Source: Thraustochytrium sp. TN22 (Eukaryota > Sar > Bigyra > Thraustochytrida > Thraustochytriidae). Taken from it: a stretch of 64,000 nucleotides of DNA. This document shows, in pieces, positions 40,646 through 48,677 of this stretch (the first letter of the stretch is position 1; each line of letters begins with the position of its first letter). Location: the NCBI GenBank assembly GCA_013306675.1, contig JABLUY010000114.1:1-64000 (forward strand), in the 5' to 3' direction. Made by a program: the position numbers and the translations under genes. The notes beneath the pieces were generated by a model. That model was not told the origin of the DNA. It ran no database searches and saw nothing but the letters and a program-made list of their open reading frames with translations.

Positions 40646-41016
40646 TAGATTTGCTATCCCGGTCATCCGGCCGAGCGAGCGGCCGGTGTCAAGTATCTCG
40701 TCACTGATCTGATGCCCCCAAACCAAAAAGAGGTCATTCAATATTCCATGATGATGCGCGCCTTGCTCTCTCCACTCTACAAGAAGAGAGGGTTCACATG
40801 CTGGGGAAAAAGGAAAACTAGCCGTGGCCGTGCAGTCAGGTAGGTCGGCCGTGCAAAGCGCGGTGGTCGTTTGCGTTCACAATGAGATACAGGAGGACGC
40901 AGGGCAGGACAAAAGGTCCAGTCTGGCCTGCCAGCGTCCGGAGTGCGAAGAATGAGGGAGAGCGTGCGCCGCGCAGTCACTCGCTTACTCTCTCGCTCTC
41001 TCGCTCGCTCGCTCGC
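40646..41016. other. Convergent 3' intergenic region
   Basis: About 370 bp of moderate GC between two convergent stops, with a CTCGCTCGCTCGCT run near 40985-41015. No gene seen. Confidence 0.45.
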
Positions 41017-41997
41017 TTACATGGTGCGTATTGACATCTGCAGAAAGCCCATGGCAATCATGGATGCGGCCATGACCGCGTAGGCGCGGCCGGCGCTGAG
41101 CGAGGCCATGGCCTCGGGCATGAGCTCAAAGTATGCGACCATGAGCATTGCGCTGGCGGCGAAGCCAAAGCCGAGCGGAATGATACAGGAGAAGGTCTCC
41201 ACGAAGATAAAGGCCGGCACGGCCATGATAGGCTGCGGCAGGCTGGAGACCAGACAGAGCAGCGAGGTGGCAGCCCAGGAGAAGCCGCGCGGAATGAGCA
41301 CCACGGCCACGGCCATGCCCTCCGGGATGTTGTGGAGCGCAAGAGAGGCGCTGACGACGGAGCCTAGCGCCTGCGTGCGGTAGGCCACGCCGATGCCCAC
41401 GCCCTCGGCGAAGGCGTGCAGCGTCATGGCGGTCATGATGACGGCGACCCTGCGCCAGCTCTTGGCCTCGGCCAGGTCGAGCGCCTCGGCGCCATGGAAG
41501 AGGTACTCGGACGCCTTCATGAAGCCCGCGCCCAGGTACATGCCCACCAGCACCTTGATGGACGGCTCAAAGGCCGTGTCCGGCGTCGTGGGCTCCATGA
41601 GCCCCTCGCCGATGAGCCCGAGCGAGGCGGCCGTCATGACGCCGGCCGCCATCGCGTTGCCCACGGCAGCCACCGAGTCCGGGTCGCGCACGAAGAAGAA
41701 CGGCACGATGCCCAGCACCGTGCATGCCGCCGTCACCCACGCGGCGCTCCAGACCAGCAGCACGCCCTGCGTCTCGCTCCTCTGCAGCGCCTGCACGCTG
41801 TGCGCCGTCAGCAGCGCCACGCCGACCAGCAGCGCCGCCTGCCACGCCCGCTCCAGCACGCCGTCCTTCTTGCTCTTGGCGCGCTGCTCCCTGTCCTCGC
41901 CCCCCTTCTCCTTTCCCCTGTCCCTCTCCGCCGCGTACTTGGCCGCCGCGCCCACGTCCACCTGCGCGCCCTCCTCCAGGTCCGCCAGCGCCGCCAT
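41017..41997 (-). CDS. ZIP-family metal transporter A
   Basis: A 326-residue, eight-helix transporter that would move zinc or a related divalent metal into the cytosol. The basic cytosolic N-terminus (1-50) is followed by helices. The two signature helices are clear: LHAFAEGVGIGVAYRTQALG (helix 4, H-x-x-x-E-G) and LALHNIPEGMAVAVVLIPRG (helix 5, H-N-x-P-E-G), which form the binuclear metal site. The spacing and PEGMAVAV sequence are like the GufA/ZupT branch. The next gene on the same strand is a close paralogue. The leader has TTCAAACGCGC. Confidence 0.9.
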   Translation of the reverse strand: MAALADLEEGAQVDVGAAAKYAAERDRGKEKGGEDREQRAKSKKDGVLERAWQAALLVGVALLTAHSVQALQRSETQGVLLVWSAAWVTAACTVLGIVPFFFVRDPDSVAAVGNAMAAGVMTAASLGLIGEGLMEPTTPDTAFEPSIKVLVGMYLGAGFMKASEYLFHGAEALDLAEAKSWRRVAVIMTAMTLHAFAEGVGIGVAYRTQALGSVVSASLALHNIPEGMAVAVVLIPRGFSWAATSLLCLVSSLPQPIMAVPAFIFVETFSCIIPLGFGFAASAMLMVAYFELMPEAMASLSAGRAYAVMAASMIAMGFLQMSIRTM

Positions 41998-42889
41998 GGC
42001 GCCCGTTCAAATTTCAAACGCGCGCCGCCGCCGCCGCCGCCTGCCTCGCCGCGCGCCGCCGCCGCGCCGCGCTCCGCCGCGCTCCGCCGCGCTTCGGTGC
42101 CTGCCCGCCCGCCTGCCTGCTGCCGCGGCGCCGCGCGCGCTTGCGCCTCTCCGTCACGCGCCGCGGCGCGGCGCGGCCGCGGCTGGCTAGTGGCACTAGT
42201 GCCACTGCCGGCGGCGGCGCAGAAAAACTCGGCCGAGGCGCGGAAACACTCGGCGGCAGGGCGCAGAAACACTGGTCCAGTCCAACTGCCCGCTTTGCCG
42301 GAGGCGCAGTCAGTCACGGTCAGGCTGACACAGGCAGGCTACCGGCCCTCGCCCGGACGGCGGACGCTTCCGGTCCGCGGCCGGCCGGCTTCTCGCGCGG
42401 AGGGCCGGCCGGCCGGCCTGCCGCGCTCGCGACCGGTCTGCCGGCGGCGGCGGCGGGCGGCGGGGCGAGCTCGGGCGGAGGCCGCTGGGAGGGCGAGGAC
42501 GCAGGCTGGAGGCAACGCCGCGCAGAAGCTGCCTGGCGGCCCTGGCCTGTCGTAGTACAAGTGCCTCGCAGGCCGAGTCAAGATGGCGGCGCGCCGCGGT
42601 GGTCGGGGGAGACTGAGGGCAAACGGAAGCCACTGTCCGAGACTACGAGTCCGGGTGAGTTCACCAAACTGGCAGCGGCGGCACGGTGCTCGCGCCTGGG
42701 CGTGAAGGAATGAGGAGATCGCAGAGCCTGACGACACTGGCACTTGGCGGCTGGCAGTCTCTGCAGAGTCGTGGTCGGCAGGCAGACAGAGAGGAACAGA
42801 GGTGGTTTATTACTCGTACATGTCAGGGTCAGGCTGGCCAATTCGTCGCCTGGCCGGCTTTTGCTGGGTCTGCGTCCCTGCAGGCAGCG
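41998..42889. other. Intergenic between the two ZIP genes
   Basis: About 890 bp, containing the promoter of ZIP A and the 3' UTR of ZIP B. It is GC-rich, with the palindrome GGCCGGCCGGCC near 42404-42415 and a CAGGCTGACACAGGCAGGCT patch near 42320. Open frames are low complexity. No gene supported. Confidence 0.45.
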
Positions 42890-44119
42890 TCAGTCCATGG
42901 CCTGGTCGCGGAGCGCGAGCTGGATGGAACCCATGACGAGCATGGCGAGGAGCATGACGAGGGCGGCGTCGCGGGAGGATAGGTGGTCCTGGGCCTCGGA
43001 GAGGAGCTCGAAAAGCGACACGTAGCCCATGGCGCCGGCGGAGAAGCCAAAGCCGATGGGCGTGATGAAGCGAAAGTAGTCGACGAAGAGATAGGCGGGG
43101 ACGGCCATGAGGGGCTGCGGCAGGCTGGAGAAGATGCACCAGAGCGAGGTGGCCAGCACGGAGAAGCCGCGCGGGATGAGCACAATGGCCACGGCGATGC
43201 CCTCGGGCACGTTGTGCACGGCCAGCGTGGCGGAGATGAAGCCGCCGAGCGACTGCGAGTGGTACGAGACGCCGATGCCGACGCCCTCGGTAAAGGAGTG
43301 CAGCGTCATGACGGCCATGATGACCATGGCGCGGCGCATGTCGACTTGAGCCGGCTCGACGCGCGCCATGTCCCGTAGCATCTCGGTCGGGTCGCTGTCC
43401 GAGACCATGTAGCCAGAGAGCTTGACGAAGCCGACGCCCATGTAAAGCCCAACGAGGACGCGCACGGCGGGGAAAAACACGGTGTCGGGCGTGGTGGGCT
43501 CCAGGCAGCCCTCGGCCACCAAGCCCAGCGCGGCCGCCATCATCATGCCGGCGGCCGTGGCGTTACAGACGGCCACGAGCCGTGGGCTGAGCTCTCGGAC
43601 GAGCACAAAAGGCAGCGCGCCGAGGCCCGTGGAGGCGGCCGTGATCCAGCCCGAGCTCCACACGACGCCCACCGACTCGCGCAGCGGCGCCTCGTGCAGC
43701 TTGAAGTCCTCGCCGCCGCCGGGCCCTAGCGTTTCCATGAGCGTGTACACGGCGTGCGCCGTCAGCGCGAGCGCGAGCCCGAGGAGCGCCACCTGCCGCC
43801 CTCGCGTCAGGTGTCTGCCCAGACTCGTGCCGCTGCTGCTACGAATCAGCTGCATCTTGCCATCTTTACTGCTCGCCGACGCCGGGCTCAGCGCGCCCGA
43901 CCCCGTGCGCGCGCGCGCCGCATTCGCCTCGGGCTCCAGCGCCGGCGCCGCCTTGGCGCGCTGCTGCATCGCGCTGCTTGCCGCCTCCTTCGGCCGCCGT
44001 CGCCGCGCTGCCACCGACGCCGCGGGCGCCGCCGACGACTCAGAGAAAGACCCAGAAGAAGGAGTCGAAGACAAGGACGACGAGGGTGCCGCCGCCGCCT
44101 CCTCCGCGCCGTCGCGCAT
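42890..44119 (-). CDS. ZIP-family metal transporter B
   Basis: A 409-residue paralogue of the adjacent ZIP gene, sharing for example EPTTPDT, VGFVKLSGY and SSLPQPLMAVPA. It has a longer Ser/Ala-rich N-terminus of about 100 residues. Signature helices are LHSFTEGVGIGVSYHSQSLG and LAVHNVPEGIAVAIVLIPRG, with all four metal-ligand positions kept. The pair on one strand reflects a tandem duplication. The different N-terminal tails suggest different targeting or control. Confidence 0.9.
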   Translation of the reverse strand: MRDGAEEAAAAPSSSLSSTPSSGSFSESSAAPAASVAARRRRPKEAASSAMQQRAKAAPALEPEANAARARTGSGALSPASASSKDGKMQLIRSSSGTSLGRHLTRGRQVALLGLALALTAHAVYTLMETLGPGGGEDFKLHEAPLRESVGVVWSSGWITAASTGLGALPFVLVRELSPRLVAVCNATAAGMMMAAALGLVAEGCLEPTTPDTVFFPAVRVLVGLYMGVGFVKLSGYMVSDSDPTEMLRDMARVEPAQVDMRRAMVIMAVMTLHSFTEGVGIGVSYHSQSLGGFISATLAVHNVPEGIAVAIVLIPRGFSVLATSLWCIFSSLPQPLMAVPAYLFVDYFRFITPIGFGFSAGAMGYVSLFELLSEAQDHLSSRDAALVMLLAMLVMGSIQLALRDQAMD

Positions 44120-44985
44120 GCTCCGCCCGCGCGCGCCGCTGCTCCGCCGGGTCCCTCCAAGCTGGTACGGAGGGATGGCTGCCCGCCCACCCGCCTCAGC
44201 TGCCTCGCGCGGGATGGACCCTCCCGGGCGGCGCAGCCCTGCGCAGCGCCGGCGCGCGAGGCCGCCGCCGCCGGTCGGCCGGCAGCCAGCAGCGAGGCCG
44301 GCCCGCCGCCGCCCGCCGCCCGCCCGCGGCCCGCCCGCGCGCCGCCCGCGGGGCTCCCGCGAGAAGTTGCCGGTTTGCTCCTGGGCCTGACCGGCGCGGC
44401 GCCCTCAGGCGCCCTCAGGCTGGGTGGCAAAGCCGGGAGCAAGCTGGGAGTGCGTGCTAGGGGCAGGGGGAGCAAGGCGCGAGGAGCGCGACGAGCGAGG
44501 CTCCAGCACGATGGGAGAGATGTCAGCACGGCGTGCACGACGAGCAAGACGTCAGCACGACGGCGCGAGGAGTCTCGAGCTCGGCCCGGCGCTGCAAGTG
44601 CATTGGCACTGCACACTTGAGCTTGTTGGGCCTTTAAATAGGACAATTGCTGCAAGGCGTGCCAGTGGGCGAGGCGACGACGCCAAGAACGCTTCATGTC
44701 TGGCCAAGCTTGGGCCCAAGAGCGGCCATCGCACATGAAGTCTCGTCACGCCCAGGATGGGCAGCGACAGCAATAACCAGCAGAGACAATCTCGCTTGCA
44801 CTACTCAATTCGCTCCACTAGCAACAGCAGCAGCAGCAGCAGTAGCAGCAATCGCATGCATCAGCAGGGGACCTCCCGCGCAGGCTGGTAAGCTAAAACC
44901 GACTCGGCGCAGGAGACTGCCAGAAGCAGCTCCGGCTACGGGCAGGCCGCCAGCTACTCGTGGGCGAGCGAGCAAGGCGCGCCGC
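44120..44985. other. Upstream region of ZIP B, no gene seen
   Basis: About 870 bp. It is very GC-rich next to ZIP B and moderate from 44550. CAGCAGCAGCAG occurs at about 44823-44850. Open frames show no recognisable domain. Confidence 0.4.
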
Positions 44986-45153
44986 TTAGTGGTGCTGGGG
45001 GATCGGGTCGTGCTTGTGGTGGTAGTGCTGCTTGGCATGCAGAAGCACGCCGGTGCCGAAGAGGACGCCCATGACGTGGAAGACCGGGGCGCCGCTGCCC
45101 GTGCGGATGTACCGCCGGCTGTAGTCCTTGATGAAGTTATCGAACATCGACAT
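44986..45153 (-). CDS. Mitochondrial ATP synthase subunit f-like miniprotein
   Basis: A 55-residue open frame, short enough to be missed by length filters. It reads MSMFDNFIKDYSRRYIRTG, then SGAPVFHVMGVLFGTGVLL, then HAKQHYHHKHDPIPQHH. The Y-R-R-Y-I-R-x-G-S-G-A-P-x-F-H-V block, one membrane helix and a His-rich, H-H-K-H tail are the pattern of F1Fo ATP synthase subunit f/ATP17-type small proteins, which sit in the stator membrane part of the enzyme. Codon use is strongly G/C-ending like its neighbours. It could alternatively be another small inner-membrane subunit. Confidence 0.6.
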   Translation of the reverse strand: MSMFDNFIKDYSRRYIRTGSGAPVFHVMGVLFGTGVLLHAKQHYHHKHDPIPQHH

Positions 45154-45731
45154 GGTGCCTGTCTGCGCGTCCAGTTCGTCTGCGTCGCTTCCGCCCGCCG
45201 TCAGTCGTCCGCTCCCGCCGCGCGCCTCTGCCCGCCCGCCCGCCCGCGCTCACGCGCGCGAGGATACACGCGGCGCCGCGCGGCCTCCAGCCGTCCATCC
45301 AACCATCCATCCATCCCGATCCATCCATCCTGCCCCTCCACCGCGCCGCGCCGCCGCGCGCGCGCGCGGCGGCGGCGGGCGGCGCCCGCGGGCCGCCCGC
45401 CCGCCGCGCCGCGCCGCCGCGCCCGCGCGCCGGCCCGACCGCGAGCACCTACCGGAGAAGAAGCGCGGCCGAGGCGGTCTGCTCGAGCGCAGCGCCTGCA
45501 GGCCGCTGCTGGGTGGCGCGAGACAAGGGGGCAAGCAGGACGAGGCGAGGAGGAGGAGGAGCAGGAGGAGGAGGAGGAGGAGGAGGGGGAGGAGGAGGAG
45601 GAGGGGGAGGGGGAGGAGCGGAGCGGAGCGGGACAAAAGGCGGAGGCAGGTCGTAAAGAGCAGTCAAGCGGATGATGGTTTTAGAGGGGCTGAGGGAGCT
45701 AGGGCGCCGGCCGCGCGACTCGGAAGGCGGT
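45154..45731. other. Intergenic, purine-rich tract
   Basis: About 580 bp. It holds ATCCATCC repeats (45295-45330), GC-only runs, then a GGA-rich tract (about 45545-45625) with many GG and GGGG runs that could form a G-quadruplex. No gene supported. Confidence 0.5.
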
Positions 45732-46607
45732 TTAGCCGGTCCAGGTGGCGCCGAAGTCGTCGGGGGCGAGGTCGTCGTCGTCGAAGACCTGCTCGACGTC
45801 GTTGACCTCGTCGACCATGTGCACGAGGAGGTTCTTGATGCTGAAGCGGAGGGTGACGGTGGAGCTCGGGCAGGAGACGCAGGCGCCGACGAGGCGCAGC
45901 TTGACGGTGCCGGTGGCCGCGTCGAAGCCGCGGTACTCGAGGTCGCCGCCGTCCATGATGAGGTTGGGCCTTATTCGCTCGTCGAGAATCTCCTTGATGA
46001 GCTCCTCGACCTCGTCGCCCTCCTCCTCCGCCGCCTCGCTGTCTTCTGGGTCGGCGCCGCCCGCCGCGTTCGCGGTCCCCTCCGCGTCAGCGGCGTCGAC
46101 GCCAGCGTCGTCCGCCTCGTCGCCCAGCACCTCGCGCCATTTGCCGTCGCCGAGGTCTGCCTCGAGCGAGGTCTCCAGGTCGGCGCCGAGGGCGTCCCAG
46201 CCGTCGTCGTCGAGCTCCTCGCGCAGCGTCACGGACACGAAGTCGGGCGCCACGAGCGCGTTCGCCACGGCCTCGCCGCGCTTGCGCAACTCCGCCAGCA
46301 GCGAGGGCGCCGTCAACTTGGCGGCTGCCGCCGCATCGCCCTCGACAGCGGCGCCGGCGCTGCTGCCGCCGCGCACCTGCACCGTGCCGCCGCGCGCCGC
46401 GCGCAGCAGGCGCAGCCTGCCGTCGCTCGGCACGAACTTGACGCAGCGCGGATTCGGGGTGGGCTCGCGCAGCAGCTCGAAGCTCGCGATGCCGCGCCGC
46501 CGGGGCCAGGCCGCCGCTGCGCTGCGCGCTGCTTCGCTGCGCGCTGCCCACGCGCCGCGCAGCAGCGAGCCCTGCGGCCCGCGCCGCCCCAGCGCCGCGC
46601 CCAACAT
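45732..46607 (-). CDS. NFU1: NFU1-type iron-sulfur cluster scaffold, mitochondrial
   Basis: A 291-residue protein that carries a 4Fe-4S cluster to enzymes such as lipoate synthase. Residues 1-45 are Arg/Ala-rich with no acids until late, as a mitochondrial presequence. The Nfu N-terminal domain starts at EPTPNPRCVKFVPS and includes a Ser/Gly/Ala-rich insertion. A long acidic linker follows. The C-terminal NifU domain (about 210-285) reads IRPNLIMDGGDLEYRGFD and LVGACVSCPSSTVTL, with the C-x-x-C cluster ligands. An upstream in-frame TTG is not needed; the ATG at 46607 fits the presequence. Confidence 0.92.
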   Translation of the reverse strand: MLGAALGRRGPQGSLLRGAWAARSEAARSAAAAWPRRRGIASFELLREPTPNPRCVKFVPSDGRLRLLRAARGGTVQVRGGSSAGAAVEGDAAAAAKLTAPSLLAELRKRGEAVANALVAPDFVSVTLREELDDDGWDALGADLETSLEADLGDGKWREVLGDEADDAGVDAADAEGTANAAGGADPEDSEAAEEEGDEVEELIKEILDERIRPNLIMDGGDLEYRGFDAATGTVKLRLVGACVSCPSSTVTLRFSIKNLLVHMVDEVNDVEQVFDDDDLAPDDFGATWTG

Positions 46608-46819
46608 CCTGGCCTTGGAGTTTGTTTGCTTGGACTTCAAGTTGTTGCCCGGCGTGCAGCCTGACTACTCGGAGGACCGCGGCGCGTACGAGCTCAGGCT
46701 TCGGCGCGCGGCAGTCATCCATCGCGGCGCTCGCCATGCACCGCTGCTGCAGCGAGGATGGGCACGATACGGTGCTCGGCGCTTGCGGGGATGGTGGTGA
46801 ACGGCACGGTCGCGCCGCC

Positions 46820-47657
46820 TCAGGCGTAGTACATGCCGCCCGGGTCCTCGTGGTGCACCGGCGGCGGGACGATGCGCACGACGAAGAAGAGGAGCATGCC
46901 AGTGTCGAGCAGCATGAGGCCGACAAAGACGCAATAGGTGCGCAGCAAATCGGTGACGGACTCGATGATGTACTCGGCCAGGTAGTCCTTGCAGGTGTCC
47001 TCGTAGCTGCAGCGCGCCGCGGCCGGGTTCTGCTCCTCGACCGTGGTGGAATCGTATCCGCAGCAGCGACCTTCGTTCTGGACGTCGGAGACAAAGGTGA
47101 AGAGGTCAGCGGCGTCGTCGCGGTTTTCTGTGATGCCGCGCATGACGTCCATCCAGCCGTGGCGGATGTTATTGTCCTCCACCTTGAGCTGGTCCGGGTT
47201 GCGCAGGCCGGAGAGCAGAATGGCACCCACCGCCTGAAAGAGCGCAATGAGCAGGCCCATGAAGAGGAAAGCCTTGACGACGCTCCGGCGCCGGTACAGT
47301 GTCCCGAAGAGGCCCAGCATGCTATTCGCCGCGGCCGCGCCTGCCACCACACTAATGATGAGGCCAGCGCTGCCGCCGGCGGTGTACACCATGGTGAAGA
47401 GCACCTCGTGGTTGGTGTAGTACTGCGCCTGCGCCAGCACGAAGCATGCCATGATGAGCTGCACGACGCTCGACCCAAGGAGCAGCAGGCGATTGCACGC
47501 CAGGCTCTGCGCGTGTCCGGTCCCTCGTCAGTTCCACCGCGCCTACTCCTCTTGAGCCTCTCCCTCGCGCTCTCCAAGGAGGGGCAGTCCAACCTACAGT
47601 CTGCATGCTGCGGCACTTGAGGCCCGCCGCGCCGCGCCCTTCGCCCTTGACGTCCAT
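46820..47657 (-). CDS. Tetraspanin-like protein, two exons
   Basis: Exon 1 is 47598-47657 and exon 2 is 46820-47506, with a 91-bp intron (GTAGGT donor, CGCGCAG acceptor, phase 0). The inferred 248-residue protein starts MDVKGEGRGAAGLKCRSMQT and continues SLACNRLLLLGSSVVQLIM. Without splicing, exon 2 has an upstream stop and no ATG before helix 1. Four membrane helices, a short first loop and a large second loop with RCCGYDS (the tetraspanin CCG motif), plus later cysteines (C-S-Y-E-D-T-C), support the family. Tetraspanins organise membrane protein assemblies. The splice model is inferred. Confidence 0.65.
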
Positions 47658-48149
47658 GTTGCCGCGCGCGGCGAGCACGAGCACTTCAGCCCTCAACAAC
47701 AGCAACAACAGAAAACGCTGCGAAGCCAGCTACCTCACGCGAACTCGGAGCCGCCGCCCGGCCTCGACGCCGCGCCTCGAGCCGGGGCCGGAGCCGCGTC
47801 GGGGTTTGCCCAAGGCGAGTCTTCGGCCTCGGATGGGCCAGCTCGACTCGGGCTCGAAGTTGCCTTCAGGTTCAAGCTGGCTGCTGGCGGCGCCTGGCGG
47901 CGCGAACCGTTACGCTCCGTTGATCACTCCAAGTTCCCGTGTTTACTGATAAGTTAGAACACGCTGCGACTCGGTCCGGGCGCGACAGGCAGACGACGAA
48001 CAGTCCCAGTCTCCCTTCGCGCAGGTCCATCACCGCCGGCGCCGCCACCGCGAGCAGGCTCGAGCGGGGGTGGGCGCTCGCCGCGCCGCGCCGCGCCGCG
48101 CCGCGCCGCCGCGCAAGCAGGTGCGAGCGGCTGAGTGGGTCGAGCGAGG
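47658..48149. other. Divergent promoter region, no gene seen
   Basis: About 490 bp between the tetraspanin-like gene and the small membrane protein. It is moderate in GC, then GC-rich with CGCCGCGCCGCGCC near 48085. No coding sequence supported. Confidence 0.45.
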
Positions 48150-48555
48150 ATGGCGGCGCTGCGGCAGGCCGTGGCGCGCGCGGTGCTCTTGCTCGTGTTC
48201 GTGCTCGTGCTCGTGGCGACCCTGGGTACGTCGAGGCACCTCATGGTGGGATGCGGAGGAGGACTGACGTAGGCCACACTCGCTTGTGCGCTTGTGCGCT
48301 TGTGCGCTCGTGTGCATGTGTGCCTGCAGGGGAGGGCAAACGTCAGAAGCGCAGCAATATGGGCAAGTCGCTGGCAAGCTACGAGCCGAAGCTGCGCATG
48401 CTGGGCATCGCGATTTTTGCACCGCTGCTACTGTGGTTTTTTATAGCCTCGCGCGCGACCCAGCGCTGCCAATGCTCATGAAGCGGATGGGATTCGCAAT
48501 CCGAGACCGCTTCGCCATGTATTTGGGACCGACGCCAAAGTACAAGCGCAGGTAA
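48150..48555 (+). CDS. Small two-helix membrane protein, spliced, with a frame problem
   Basis: Exon 1 (48150-48225) encodes MAALRQAVARAVLLLVFVLV and more hydrophobic residues. A 104-bp intron (GTACGT donor, CTGCAG acceptor, 48226-48329) leads into GEGKRQKRSNMGKSLASYEP, then KLRMLGIAIFAPLLLWF. The frame then stops at 48481, yet the overlapping frame continues sensibly as SLARDPALPMLMKRMGF and IRDRFAMYLGPTPKYKRR to 48555. The switch falls at a run of six Ts (about 48441-48446). One extra T would join them, so an indel in the assembly or a real short form are both possible. The full form would be about 100 residues with an N-terminal signal anchor and a second helix. I do not recognise the family. 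Confidence 0.45.
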
Positions 48556-48596
48556 CAAGCTCCGGCTGGCAAAATGTGTCTTAGATTGTTCAGTTT

Positions 48597-48670
48597 GACA
48601 GGCAGGCAGAGAGACAGAAAGAGTGACAGAGAGGCAGATAAACAGACAAACAGACAGGCAGACAGGCGGA
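48597..48670. repeat. Degenerate GACA/GGCA repeat
   Basis: GACAGGCAGGCAGAGAGACAG and similar tetranucleotide-based units fill the short gap between two convergent genes. Confidence 0.7.
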
Positions 48671-48677
48671 GGGCCCA

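Noticed and set aside
48439-48452. A 14-nt intron GTGGTTTTTTATAG in the small membrane gene
   Set aside because: It would restore the frame but is shorter than spliceosomal introns I can support here (70-104 bp). A T-run indel is simpler.
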